From Linnemannia schmuckeri (lineage: Eukaryota > Mortierellomycota > Mortierellomycetes > Mortierellales > Mortierellaceae): a stretch of 64,000 nucleotides of DNA. Position 1 is the stretch's first letter, and every line of letters starts with the position of its first letter. The position numbers and the translations under genes are program-made. The notes beneath the pieces were generated by a model that did not search any database, had not been told where the DNA came from, and saw nothing but the letters and a program-made list of their open reading frames with translations. Shown here one piece after another: positions 1-11,997 of the stretch. The DNA is taken from positions 434,001 to 498,000 of the forward strand of contig JANATG010000010.1 in the NCBI GenBank assembly GCA_029449235.1, given 5' to 3'.

Positions 1-2635
1 GAACTTGATTCGAGATGGTTTGAAAATGCAGGAAAGGGAGCACGGGGTGGACAGAGCGAAAGTGAATGTCGAGTAAATGATCGATGACATCGACCGAGGG
101 CATGATGAGTGACTCTTCCTTGATGGGATTCTCAAGGACGGGCATATAGCCTGTAAGGGGGTTGGAGAGCTGGTGCGCCGTCAGAGAGGGTCGATGTGTG
201 ACGATACGATGGGTCTCCATGCCATTGTTTCCATTGCGGTGAGAGGAGAGTGGCGGCGCTTGGTAATTGGTTCCAAAGTTGACACTGCTGTTTCCGTTAC
301 TGTTGCTACTGCCTGTTCGGTGATGGCCACTTTCATGTGCCGAATGGCCAATCTCGTGCGCTGCCGAGTGATTCTGGCGGTACGACGACGCCGACGAGCC
401 TCCTCTGTGGTGCGTCTGAGAGCTGTTATAGTTTGACTGATGATTAGAATGCTGGAAAGACGCAGGCGAGTAAGATGAAGGCGAGTTGTACTGAGAGTGT
501 TGCTGCAGAGACTGTTGCTGTTGTTGCTGTTGATGGTGGTGATGCGCCGAATGCTGTTTTGAGTAGCTGCTTCCAGCGCTGCTGTGCGACGAGGAAGACT
601 GGTTGTGTTGCAAGGTATGCGGGGGCCTGTGGTGCGTCTGAAGTTGCCCATGACGAGAAGTGTCGTATGGATGGTATTGGTTCGATCTGGGTGCTGCGGA
701 CACGGGAGAAGGCTGGAGCATTGGCTGAGTCCGGTTGGAAGTTGAACTCTGAGAGGGCGAGCTGGTATCTGAATGCGCAGGAGTATGTACATGGGGCCGA
801 TATCCAGATCCCTGTTGCGAAGTAGAAGAGTGGCCGTTCGAAGAGGGGTGTTGGTTTGACAATGCTGAAGAGTGATGGCGCTGCTCCTCTTGATCAATCC
901 GTGCCTGCTGCAACTGCTGCCGCGGTTGTTGATGTTGATGCGGATGCTGCGATGATGATTGGTATTGCTGCTGATGTTGCTGATGTTGCTGCGGCTGGAG
1001 AGAAGGGGGTTGCTGCCTTGAGATTGCAGACATTCCTGAGGCTGAGGAGTTGCTCGATCCTATTCCCGACCCCGATCCTGACCCTGATCCCGCTCCGGGT
1101 TTTACTGTTGTCCCGTTTGCAGAGGCAGATGTCGATGACGTTGAGGATGCTGCCATAGCCTATGATCGATCCGATCAAGATGATGAGAATAAGAAAAGCG
1201 GTGATTAAATGCTTGCGCGATATGCTAGTGAAAACGAGGAGGAGGAGTGCTTGCGTGTTGTTGCGCAATCAATTGGCTGATTGAAACAGACAAGAGATGA
1301 TTGCGTCTTACGTTGTGGATTTCTTCGTAGGCCTTGGACCGTCGCAATTTCAGTCCAGTCATCTCGGCCTCGCGGGCCATGGCATCCAGTTCTGCGCGGA
1401 CGATTTCTGCGCGAGGGTCCTTGTCTTTGACAAGACCTCCGAGGAGGCCTTCCATGCGATGCAGTCGGGCTTCGATTGCCTCGATGTAACCTGTCATCAT
1501 GGGGACAAGTTTGCCTGACGGTTGTTAGCAGATGTAGTGGAGGGTGAGTTTTGAGGAAATAATGTAGATATATCTTTCATACATGACATTTGCGAATCAA
1601 CGAAACAAAACAGTAAAGCAATATAGCAGATCAAATGACTGAATGTGTATATACCTTTTGGAGGACCACGTTTCTTGGTGGGGTCATTGTAAGTGCCTAA
1701 TTACCCGGATATCCAGTCCAGGAAGAGGTTGAAGAACGAAAAGAAGGAGGGTCGGGAGAGGTATAGTTTTGGATGATCGGGTCAGTCTCAGTTTCGTAGT
1801 GCGGTATGGGGACTTGAGAAGAAAAAATGTTTGCTTTAAGGAAAGTCGGAAGGAAGGAAGGAAGGGAAGAAAGGGAAGGGAAGAGAAGAGAAACAAGAAA
1901 AGTGAAAAAGGGCCTAGACCGTTTTGTCCATCTGAAGCCGGTCTGAAATACGGCGGCTGTTTCCCATAGTCCAAGACCACTTACATTCATAGTTGAAAGT
2001 CTCGCAGTTGGTACAGAGGGGGTGGATAGCATCTATTGTTTGCAGGGAAGGGAGCAAAAGAAACGAAAAAAAGGCCCGAGGAGCAGAAAGTAGGGAATAG
2101 GAGGTAGGAGGAGAAAATAGTAAGAACAAAAGGGTTAGGAGATGCTTCTTTGTTTCTATGTTGTTATTGTTTTAAACGTTTGTCATATGTCTTTTATTTA
2201 TCCTGAAAAAAGAAGAGAGCAAAACTTACCGCACTTGACTTTTTTCCTCCGGCAGGAGTCGCAGGCCTATTGGTACATCCGGGTCAATAATAACAAGTGA
2301 AAAAAATTAAAACAAGAGCGATGGGCGTTGTTGTTTAGGGTTAGCAAATTACTGTGAATGGGAACCATTCTGTTGAGTGTGATCCATTGGGGGAGGGTAG
2401 TCATTGTCGAGTGAGAGTGAGTATAAGTGTGTGAAAGGAGTAAGGAAAAAAAAGCCAAAGGAGCTTAAGCAACGATAACAAAGCGCAGAAACGGAGCAAG
2501 TTGAGCCGAAGCAAAAGAAGAGGCAAGGGAAACAAGGGAAAAACTGCAGACGCGGTGAGTGGCGGTGGTTATTATTTTTTTGCATAAAAAAAGAGAACGG
2601 ACCTTGGACACTCTGAGCCGTTTATTATCGGCCAT
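1..2635 (-). CDS. Zn2Cys6 fungal transcription factor, 3'-truncated by window edge
   Basis: Six exons join in phase on the minus strand: 2635-2603, 2266-2230, 2032-1985, 1696-1655, 1490-1312 and 1159-1, the last still open at the left edge. Exon 1 gives MADNKRLRVSK. Exons 2-4 complete the binuclear zinc cluster, with ACDSCRRKKVKC followed by CTNC and YEC, and a basic stretch ending KKRGPPKG. Exon 5 begins GYIEAIEARLHRMEGLLGG, a coiled-coil dimerisation helix typical of Gal4-class regulators. A roughly 300-residue Ser/Gln/His-rich linker follows. The last visible part (HLLDIHFRSVHPVLPFLH) is the start of the fungal-specific transcription factor domain (PF04082 type). It should be a nuclear DNA-binding regulator, but its targets cannot be told from sequence. 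The exon 1 donor (GTCCGT) is weak; the other junctions are strong. Confidence 0.9.
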
Positions 2636-3078
2636 TCGCTTTGAATGAGAAAAGGGTTATGAAGAGGAGAAGAAGAAAAAGAAGAAGGGCTGAATGGTGG
2701 AAGTGTTTGATTGAGGGTGCTGTTGAGAGGAAGGAAAGGGGGAAAAGAAGAAAAAAAGGAAGAAGTCAATGAGTCGGGTAAAAGGAAGGGCTGAGTTGGT
2801 TGGGTGGCAGTGGTGTTGGTTGATTATGCCGGTGAGTTGTGGGGGTAGGAGCGTAGGAGTGCCGGGTGGTTGTTGTTGATGCGGAGGGAGGATGAGACAG
2901 TGAAGGGAAAAAGAGGAGAGTGATGAGGCAAAGAGAAAGAGAGAGAGAGAGAGAGAGTGAGAGAGAGGGGAGAGGAGGGGCAGAGTAGAAAAGAGGAAAA
3001 TGTGATAAGACGGTGAAGGGAAAAAACAAGAGTGGGAGAAGGAGAGAAGGAAGAAAAGAGCGTCAAGAGAAGGAAAGG

Positions 3079-3117
<39 letters not shown>

Positions 3118-4944
3118 AGAGAACATCAGGCAAAGAAAGAAGGAGCATCAGCCTTCAATCAATCAATCAAAAGAAAATCGAAACGGGTGAACGGAAAAAG
3201 AGGGCAAAGAAAGTTATCACTAGTTTCACACTTCGAAGATCCGTCAAAGGGATTCGAACGAGAATCCACTCTTCCTCCTCGTTCCTCTCTCCATTTTTTT
3301 TATTTTTTTTTTTTTTATTCTATCACCGACATACAAGGAGAAAGGAAACACCACTCTCTCATTCCTTATTCCTTGTCTTTCCGTTCTTTTGTTCCTTTTC
3401 ACACGCACCCTCTCGCTTACCACAGTAGCATAAAAACCAATCGATCGAATAAACCAAAATCGTCGGTAAATAGGGAACAAAAAAAAAAAAAAAAAAAAAA
3501 AAAAGGGCGTTGGCCCTTCTTCATTCATGTCCATGGTACCCAGTAAATGGACGCCTATTTGTGCGAATTGTTGGCGGGTGGACGGTAGAGACGAATAAAG
3601 ATCCTTGCCGGGAATTGGATAAAAATGAGCCATCCTCGTGCCTATTCGATCTCGTCTTTATCTCTTTTGCAGACGAGAAAGGTTATGTATGACCGACGTT
3701 GCCACAAACGACGAAAAAGTCAGTTTCTCTTCCCCTTTTCAACTATGTTACCAATTGAACACGAAAAGATATGCATAGAAGCTACAGCTTTCCAATAAAG
3801 GGGAAAAAACACAAAACAGCAAGCTTTATCGAATGACCCAGTTCAGGCACACCCCCCCGATCGACCGGGTGATCTCTTCCATTTCTTTTTCCTTTTCAAC
3901 TTCGCATTCTCTATTTTACAGTTCTTATTTTTTTTTTCATACAAGACAACAGTAGTGGATCGGAAGGACATGGCAAAAAGTTTTCCCCTCCGAGTTCACT
4001 GTTGTGTGCGTATATGCGCCTGACATCTATACCCGCCACAAAAAAAAAAGAACCGTACAGGGAAACTACGTGAATACCTAAAACCCTAACACGCCTTGCT
4101 CTCTCGCTTTTCGCTCTCAGTCCTCTCCTCTAGTTGTTAGGTCTGAGGCGCAAAAGAGCTTGTTTGCATCCATGATTCCTGCACTCCGTTTGTCTTGTTT
4201 ATGTTTACTAACAATTGGTTCAGGGTGAAGAAAGAAGCAAGGAAGGAAGAGACACATACAATCTGGCGGTGTGTCCAATTTAATGCGATCAAATACCTGC
4301 ATCTTATCCCTGGCTTTTTATCATATAAACTGTTTGCGCTGTCCTGTCTTAGGAGTCTTTTTGTTTTGCAAGGTTTATGTCTTGTATTGCTGACATTGAC
4401 GTTTTGTTTTGTTTTTGTTGTCTTTATTTTTTTTTAGTGAGTAAAATGATGTGTGTGCTGCCTCCGACGGCAACTAGCGTCAAGAAGTGATTCATGAGTG
4501 ATGGAGATATGTATATATACCCTCGGTCAATTTATGAATCTGTTGGTTGATCGCTTAATTACGGGAGAACTGCAGGGAAAGAAAGGGAGCATTAGAAGAG
4601 TGGACGAGCAAATCGCATGCCTATCGCCCTCTCCTGCACTAAGACTGACTACGCTACGCAGTGTTGGGAGAGGGACCCTGCAAAAAGTATGTCATGAGGT
4701 CATCCGAGCCGCCTGTTTATTTTTATCTGCACGTGATATGGTTCTTTTCATGCCGCTCAAAAAAAAAAAGGAAAGACAAAGCCCAAAGCAACCACGCAGC
4801 GGCATTTTTTTCTCACCTTTTCCCTCTCTTTTCTTCACTCCAACACTCATTACTCATTCCTCCACTCCTTCACACCTCTCTACACACTCTCTACACACTC
4901 TCTATACCACCACTCAACGGCACCACAACACAACCCAACTCACA
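2636..4944. other. Intergenic region between divergent transcription factor and SNC1
   Basis: No gene is supported here. The stretch is made of GA-rich DNA (2932-2969), poly(A) runs (3079-3115, 3479-3504) and CT-rich sequence that should hold the promoter and leader of the minus-strand regulator and, from about 4780, the leader of SNC1. Open frames across it encode K- or F/S-homopolymers with no domain signal. Confidence 0.6.
3079..3115. repeat. Poly(A) tract, about 37 nt
   Basis: An uninterrupted run of A, one of more than a dozen long A/T homopolymers in the window. It lies upstream of the transcription factor gene. Confidence 0.9.
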
Positions 4945-6127
4945 ATGTAAAGCATTAGCGCTCTCTCCCTCGTCATATTCCTTCCCTGTGTGCTCTCCGA
5001 CTTTTTCTTTTCTGCGAACGGACAACCACCACACCTCTTACTTTTTTCTGTGCAAAGAGAGCAAACCTATTGCTCAACAACACTCTCTAATGGCCCGTTC
5101 TCTCTCTCGCCCTCTCTTTGCAACCACAATAACTTTCATAGGTCGACTCCCTACGATCCCCCTCACTCTGGACCTTCAAACAAGACCGCCCAGCTCCAGC
5201 AGCAGGTCAACGATGTCGTCGGAATCATGCAGCAAAACGTATGTCTTGCTCTCTTCTCTGTTTTTAAGCGAGACACAAAAAAGTATCAACAACATTTAAA
5301 CTAACAAGCGTTACCGTTCTGTGTATTGCTATATTAGATTGACTCCGTCAGAGACCGCGGAGAGAAACTTGACACTCTTAACCACAAGACGGGTAAGTAC
5401 TCCTCTTTTTCCTCTCTCTCCTTTCTCGGTCAACCACAGCTCAACAGACACCCTCTCACCTGGAGATAGAGCAGCAACCCCACGGAGTTATTGAGTCCAG
5501 GGACACCGCCAGCAGCAACAAGGACAACAGTGTAGAAAGAAGGCTAGGCTCGATAGCAAGCAAGGATCACAGGATGATACGGATTATTCGACACCCTACT
5601 GCCATTGCATACTATTGATGGGATGGTCGTAGCGGGATTACGATTGTATTGACATCAAAACCCATCAATGGCCCTGATAAACGGGGTCTTTTTGATTCAA
5701 AGGACAACCAGGACAAACCAGGATCGACTCTCTGGATGCCAACGAAAACAACAAAAAAAAATAGGCGTTGGTGAACAGCGGCATCTATAAACAGCGCAGA
5801 CAGCTCGAACATGATACGGGGCAGGACAACAACGTCTCTCCTTTTCGTAATTTTTTTACGCCAAGGATAAGTCCATGAGAAACCTTTTTCCTTTGGTTAG
5901 ACAAAAAAGAAACACGACCACTGAACACAAAATATCTATCTTTATCACGACTCACAAACAAATAAATAGCCGATCTCGAACAAGGTGCAGTTCAGTTCAG
6001 GAGGGGCGCCTCTGGAGTGCGTCGCCAGATGTGGCTCAAGAACATGAAGTGGCGTATCGCCATTATTCTGGGAGTCATCCTCCTCCTCGTCATCATCATC
6101 GTCCCTATCGTCAAGTCGTCGAAGTAA
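4945..6127 (+). CDS. SNC1: Synaptobrevin / VAMP-type R-SNARE
   Basis: A 103-residue tail-anchored R-SNARE for fusion of secretory and endocytic vesicles with the plasma membrane. Exons are 4945-4946 (AT), 5142-5238, 5338-5392 and 5970-6127. The first intron (GTAAAG...CATAG) splits the start codon AT|G, giving an N-terminus MSTPYDPPHSGPSNKTA. The SNARE helix follows (QLQQQVNDVVGIM, then IDSVRDRGEKLDTLNHKT) with the zero-layer Arg in RDRGEKLD, then ADLEQGAVQFRRGASGVRRQMW and one hydrophobic anchor ending PIVKSSK. Length and order match fungal Snc proteins. Intron 3 is long (577 nt). An unspliced alternative would start at the in-frame ATG at 4990 and add a hydrophobic, intron-encoded leader; I consider this unlikely. 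An AATAAA lies 158 nt past the stop. Confidence 0.9.
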
Positions 6128-6284
6128 ATAGTCATTTTTTTTTTCAACCTCGGGACTCGGGAACTTGGAGTACGAGAACTTTTGTTAGCGATAATCAATG
6201 CGCACTCTCCCTCACCTTACTACCATTGCCAAATATTCTTTTTGTATCATTCCTACTCTGCGTTTTTATATACACTCATTGACA

Positions 6285-6290
6285 AATAAA
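6285..6290 (+). terminator. Candidate polyadenylation signal of SNC1
   Basis: A perfect AATAAA downstream of the SNC1 stop in AT-rich DNA. Position and sense fit a cleavage/polyadenylation signal. No transcript evidence is available. Confidence 0.35.
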
Positions 6291-6589
6291 ACAATTGTAT
6301 TGACGTAACAAAGACTATTGTTTTTGTGGACATTCCTGCAACAGATGTGGGGATAAAGTTATACGATAAGAATTAAGTCACGTTTGTAGAAAAAAAAAGA
6401 ACGATGCCTTCAAATAAAAAAAAAAAAAAAAAAAAAAAAAATTGAAAAGGCAGGAAGAGAAGCCAAGTCCACACAAGAACAAAGCAACTATTATTTTCGA
6501 TGGCTGATTTGATATTGACAGATGATGTTTTTATTCATGAGAGATATGGTACAGATTGTGATGGAAAATAAAAGAAAACTACATCCCAT

Positions 6590-6897
6590 TTAAAGGACGA
6601 GAACGGCAATAGCGCTAAGCGCTGCAGCAGCCAAAACACCAACCGACTGACTCTTAATCGAAGCAGCATTGGGTGCTGCGGTAGGAGAGGCGGTGGGGAC
6701 GGTCACTGTGGGAGTAATAGTTGTGACCGAGGGGTTGATGGTGGGGACCGAGGAGGTAGCTGTGGTGGGGAAGATGGGGTCAATGGTGAGAGAGCCGGTC
6801 TCAGTCGCGACTGAGGCGGTGGCGGTGGCGGTGGCAGTACCGGATGCGGATTTAGATGGGGAGATTCCAGAGTTGGTGGCGGTACCAGTCTATGCGA

Positions 6898-6940
<43 letters not shown>

Positions 6941-7606
6941 CGGAGAGGATATGAAGGTGAGTGACAATACTTTTTATGATGCAATTGGACACAAGCACGG
7001 ATACACACACGCGAGAAAATAATAATAGAACAAAAAAAGGAGACTTACGGGTTGGGCAGAAGCCGACGATGACGAGGAAGAGGACGAAGGACCAGAATAA
7101 TCTCCTGGGATAACAGCCGCACACCCATAGGTCGACTTGCCAGTGTTACAATCCTTCTTCTCCTTACAGCAACGAATACACATCCTGTTCAAATGGGGCT
7201 CAATCAAGTTCACATAATGGTTATATCCCGCGCACGCGGATCCAGCAGGAGCCTTGATATCGTACTGTCCACCCCGATCGTTCTCCGAAAGCGAATACTT
7301 GGAGGAATCGATCTTGCCGGTGATTTGGACATATCCGTCACCCTTGGCAAAGTTGGCGGACTGGATGAATCCGTCGGGGAAGATGCGGGAGGCAGGAGCA
7401 GAGGAGGAAGGGGAGGTGCAGAAGGCGACGGCGCGGTCCTCGTTGGCGGCAATGTCGCCTCCGGCCTTAGGGGGCATCATCATGCACCAGTTGGTGGATG
7501 AGGTGATTTGGACGATTTGGCCGGGTTTGCCGGGTGCGGCGGTGGAGGTGGCGGCCAGGGAGAGGATGGCCAGGGCCGAGGCGGCGGATACGACATTGAA
7601 GAGCAT
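6590..7606 (-). CDS. Secreted GPI-anchored mannoprotein-like protein
   Basis: Two exons, 7606-7049 and 6889-6590, encode 285 residues. The N-terminus MLFNVVSAASALAILSLAA is a signal peptide, probably cut near residue 22. The mature part has spaced cysteines and motifs such as GDGYVQITG, GGQYDIKAP and CIRCC. From memory this resembles the secreted fungal family that includes the cryptococcal mannoprotein MP88 and so-called macrofage-activating glycoproteins. A Ser/Thr/Ala-rich tail and a C-terminal hydrophobic segment (GVLAAAALSAIAVLVL) without charged end predict a GPI anchor and cell-wall location. The intron (7048-6890) carries a roughly 34-nt homopolymer near its acceptor. An in-frame upstream start at 7750 would bury the signal peptide, so 7606 is preferred. 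Its biochemical function is unknown. Confidence 0.85.
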
Positions 7607-7763
7607 TGTGGTAGAATAGGACGGATGTGTGTGTGCGAAGCGTAGGTGGAAGGAGAGGTTGTAGCCAGGAGTAAAGGAAAAGCTAAGAGTGAGGAAGTGA
7701 GAGTGGAGAACAGAGAAGAGAAAGTTGATGAATACAGTGGAGCTAGACAAGAACCTTCAGTCT

Positions 7764-7771
7764 CTTTTATA
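7764..7771 (-). promoter_or_regulatory. TATA box of the mannoprotein-like gene
   Basis: On the minus strand the sequence reads TATAAAAG about 160 nt upstream of the start codon at 7606, a normal distance for a TATA element plus a leader. Confidence 0.5.
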
Positions 7772-8051
7772 CAATTTCTAGAGGTCTAGGAAGGTTGGCG
7801 CCACGGTAATCAGGTTTACCAAGAATAGGTACAAAGTGAGTAGGTAAGTGGACTACAGCTATAGTAAAGTAACTACTGTTCTGCACAATGATCTGATTGA
7901 TATGTTTTTGTCGTCATTGGTGCGGAGGAAAAGAGGACAAAATATGAAAGGTAAAAAAAAAACTCTTGGACCAAGAGGTTAGACCGGGGTATGAAATATG
8001 GTGAGGCGAAAGATTCGGTCAGCAAAAAAAAAGCAGTTACACTCCAAATGA

Positions 8052-8114
8052 CAAAGGACAAAGGGCAAAGGGCAAAGGGCAAAGGGCAAAGGGCAAAGGG
8101 CAAAGGGCAAAGGA
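8052..8114. repeat. Heptamer tandem array CAAAGGG
   Basis: Seven perfect CAAAGGG copies (8059-8107) are flanked on each side by one CAAAGGA variant. It is a simple minisatellite in an intergenic region. Confidence 0.95.
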
Positions 8115-9680
8115 GGGCATGAAATGACAAAAGCGATTTGATTGGAGGGGAGTTTGAGGGGGGATCAGGTTCAGGATAGGACGCACACGAAAAGAGAGCA
8201 CAGAGGGTGCTGCAAAAAAAGAACTCAGGAACCATCACTTGTCTGATCGAAAGTCTTACCTTTAAAGAGACGCGCCCATCAGTGATGATGGTAGAATGTA
8301 AACTGCGAGACGGGTCAGGGGGGCGCTGAGACGTAGCATATGTCTGTCTGTCTGTGTAGCTGTCGGCAAGACAGAAAAGAACATGGAAAAAGGTGAAGAG
8401 CAACAAACATATACAGGATGCACAAACAGAGTTAATATGACGATCCACATCCAAGCACCTATGCTAAAACTCAAAAATACACCCAAAGGCATGATGACTC
8501 TTCCCCGTTTGTCTTATTTCCTCTCCAACTCTCCCATTACACCTCCAAGTTTGAGACTCTTACGTTTGTGCGAGACACTTTGCAAGTGCGGCTTTGGAAT
8601 ACCACACCCACACCCACAAGCGGAAAAGAATTCACTCCGCATCCGATTATTGTCATCATCATCAACATCGTCCCACTCAAACTTCTATCTCACCTCTCTC
8701 CCTTTCTCTCTCTATCTTCAGCAAGGTTGTCCCCACTCTAGTTTTTGTGTGTATATGTATTGCTATGGACTTATTGGCAGCCTACCGGATTTGCAGGACA
8801 TATATCATACGCAAGCCCTCCAAAAAAGAGCCAAATCAAAAAAATAAAAAAATAAAATAAAAAAATAACAGTACACGACCAGCAAAAGCAAAGCAGAAGC
8901 ATAGCGTTATCGTCATCGTCTTGTCTGGCATTCATTTCTTTTCTTACATGCCAGGCAAAGAGAGTTTTTTTTAGTTGAAAGATGATGATATCTTATCCTC
9001 TTTTATCCCCTTTGGCAATTTTTTTTTTCATCTCGGTGCTTTTTCCTCACTTGCTGGAGTCCTTTGATATGAACATACCTTGTTTTTGGCACTGCCACAG
9101 TGTGCATGGTAGTTCTGCTTTTTTGGCACTCGGGCCATGCGACGTCTCCTTTCTTTTTATCTGTCTTTTGTCATCTTGATCGAAGGACAGGAGAAAGAAA
9201 GCGGTAGGACTGTAGGAGATGATCGGCCTGAACATAAACTGTGCGCGATACAAGAGATTTTTATCGATTCTCCCCTTTGTGAATGGCTGAGTAAGTACGC
9301 GCATAGAAGGTGAACATGACATAATAAAATCCGGTGTAGTCGAAGAAGTTGAAGACTTAGGATGATCAAGAGACAATTGATGGAAAGAGTACAAAGAAGT
9401 AGCATAGGGAATGAAGTGTGTGTTCTCGAGAAAATATCGTATGGCTAGGATAATGAGCAATAGGATCTTCTGCATTGGATATGTTTGTCAATATTTGTGT
9501 GTGTTGTTGTGCTTGTTGTTGATGTCGAGGAGAGAAAAAGAACAACAAAGTTGGAAAAAGGCTCACACATATCCAATGGGTCTATTTACTGCTGTTGTTA
9601 TTGTTGTTGCTGTTGACTCCACCTGCCCGCCATGCTTGTGGTACAGTGCGCTCACTTTTCTTTTCATCGCCACCTCCGTC

Positions 9681-9713
<33 letters not shown>

Positions 9714-9975
9714 CTTTTTCATTATGCTCTAACCTAGCCTAGCCGTAGCAAGCCAGCCTTACTTTCAGCCAGCCAGTACCTCGCCACTGTGCCTTTTATT
9801 TTATTTTTTTCTCTATTCCCTACTTTCTTCCTCTTCCTCTCTTCTCCCTCTTTTTTCATACCTCATACTCCATTCACACACACACACACGGTTGACTCAC
9901 ACTCAAACCAACAAGACACTTCGATAGCTTAACAGTCTTTCTTCTTTCTTTCAACAACAACACTCGACATCATCT

Positions 9976-11997
9976 ATGACATCACAAAAGATCGGAGTCT
10001 TAGTCGCCATCCCCATCAAGGGCAGGAAACTCGTCAATAGGACAGGAGGCAAGCAGTCGCCCTATGTTCAGCTCAAACTAGGCGAGCAAAAGAAGCGTAC
10101 CCGCGCATCCCTCATCGCCTCCGTCGAACCCGAGTGGGATCAAGAGGCAAGTCCCTTTGATCCTCTTTATTCACTCTCGTTGTCACTTCTTTCTCATGCT
10201 CTGCTGCAATGGACTGTGTCTCGCTCGATGAGTGACAGCAAACTAATGGTCTCATTCACACTTTTTCATCTTTTCCCACCGTGTTTAAACTTGAACGATA
10301 CAACACAATAGGTCCGCCTCGATGTGTTTCAGGACCAGCTGGACATGAAGGTTTCCATCTTTGATGAGGGCAAGAAGGGCGAGTTGGTGGGCGATGGTAT
10401 TCTCCTTTTGAACGAAGTTATCGACAAGGGCGAACTCGATGGTAACATAGCAAAGTTCGACTTTAGCCACTGCCTTTTTTATTCTCTCTCTCCTTCCTCG
10501 GAGGAATAGGGCTCGTGTTCACCTCCACTCCCTCGCTGTGAAGCATTGGCATTGGGCGAGGGACTGATTGACTGACAGTGTATTTTCTTTGTTCCTGTCT
10601 CTTTTTCCTTTTTTTCCCCGTCCTTAGTGTGGTTTCCTATCAAGTACAACGGAACCGCTGCTGGCGATATCTACTTTGAGCTCACCTTTTACGCCACGGT
10701 AAGGACAAACAACACCCAACACAACTCAACCATGCAGCACAACTACTTACACTTTTTCAGGGAGTCCATTCATTTCATTACAAGACAAAGAATACACCCT
10801 CCTCAGACAGGCACAGCCTGTTCTATCTCTGGAACCAGCAAAAGGAGCCAAAGAAGAGAGAAAAATCAGGCCCAAACGAAGACTTGTTGACCACTAAACG
10901 TTTTCCATATCCTTTAACATAAAATCTAGGCCCCTCCACCAGCTGCCGGCAGCACGCCACCCCCCGCAGCCCCCCAGACCCAGATCCATACGCCCCTCAG
11001 ATACAACCAGCCAGGATTCCAAGGCGGCGCTCCAGGCATCCATCCCTTGCCTCACACTCCCCCAGTCAGCGGTTTCGGTAGCCCAGCAATAGGCCATCTC
11101 GGTGGACCCCCAGCTCCTTTTGCTGGGAATATGTACCACCCTCCTGGTCCTGGCGGCTATGTGCCCGCTGCCGGTGTCCGACCCTTCCCACCAGCCCATC
11201 AGACCCCCTTCACTCCTCAACAACCTGCGGCTCCCTTGCCTCCCTTTGGAGGTCCTCCTGCTCCTGTCTCTGGTCCTGGATTCAACCCTGCCTTCGGAAA
11301 CAATAACAACAACTCTCCCTTCCGTCCTCCAGGCGCTTTCCCTAACCCAGCCTCCCCTCCCTTTGGACAGCCTGGACTTCCCGGATCTGGGCCTGGACCT
11401 GTTAACGGTGCATTCCCCATGCCTCAACCTTCCTTCAACAACGGCCCCATCAATAACTTTTCACCAAACAACAGCAACAATGGACCCAAGTTCCCAAGCA
11501 ACGGACCCAACAACTTTTCACCAAACAATAACAGTTTTTCACCAAACAACAACAACACTGGAAGATTTCCAATGCCTCAAGGTCCTGGTCCTAACATGAA
11601 CAATGGACCCAGTTTCCCTCAGGGTCCTGGCGGTCCTAACAACAGCTTCGGTAACAACAACAATGGGCCAAACAACTTTGGTAACAATAACGGACCCAAC
11701 AACTTCAACAATGGACCCAATAACTTCAACAGCGGACCTAACAATAACTTTGGCAACAACAACGGTCCAAACAACTTCAATAACAATGGTCCCAATAACT
11801 TCAACAACAACGGACCAAACAATAACTTCAACAACAACAACGGACCCAACAACAACTTCAATAACAACAGCAGACCAAACAACTTTAACAGCAACAACAG
11901 CAACAACAGCAACTTGTCATCAGGGACTTCATCCGGGAACGGACCAGTGACACCTCTGATGCAGTATAACTACAGTCTTGCAGGCAGCTTCCCTTGA
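9976..11997 (+). CDS. C2-domain protein with Pro-rich and Asn-rich tail (Inn1/Fic1-like)
   Basis: Four exons (9976-10146, 10312-10441, 10628-10698, 10930-11997) encode 479 residues. Residues about 5-125 form a C2-like beta-sandwich, with GVLVAIPIKGRKL, SPYVQLKLG, RLDVFQDQLDMKVSIFDEG and a final WFPIKYNG...IYFELTFYAT. The rest is disordered: a Pro/Gly-rich part with many PxxP stretches, then Asn-rich repeats of the form GPNNFNN, ending LAGSFP. A C2 domain followed by PxxP motifs is the layout of the cytokinesis proteins Inn1 and Fic1, so a cell-division or membrane-adaptor role is an inference from architecture. The first intron begins with GC (GAG|GCAAGT) rather than GT, which keeps frame and completes the C2 strand. 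Confidence 0.8.
11640..11912 (+). repeat. Coding Asn-rich tandem repeats (GPNNFNN type)
   Basis: Within the last exon of the C2 gene, units of 18-24 nt encoding GPNNFNN or GPNNNFNN recur about a dozen times. The period is imperfect and the frame is kept throughout. Confidence 0.85.

Larger units (their letters stand above)
7607..9975. other. Intergenic, low-complexity; no supported gene
   Basis: Apart from the TATA box and the heptamer array described separately, I find no domain-bearing frame. A poly(T) run sits at 9683-9713, and a CT-rich leader with a short CA repeat (about 9878-9890) precedes the C2-domain gene. A short minus-strand frame beginning MPLGVFLSFSIGAWMW near 8492 is noted under rejected items. 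Confidence 0.5.

Noticed and set aside
2657..3148. Long frames rich in Phe/Ser/Leu or Lys
   Set aside because: They are translations of poly(A/T) and GA repeats with no domain signal and lie in the promoter region of the transcription factor.
4070..4095. CCTAAAACCCTAACACG as a telomere-like repeat
   Set aside because: Only two imperfect units in the middle of ordinary sequence; not a telomeric array.
8262..8492. Minus-strand frame starting MPLGVFLSFSIGAWMWIVILTLFVHP as a small membrane protein
   Set aside because: One hydrophobic segment in a good start context, but the rest is low-information, no splice solution gives a known family, and no leader is evident.
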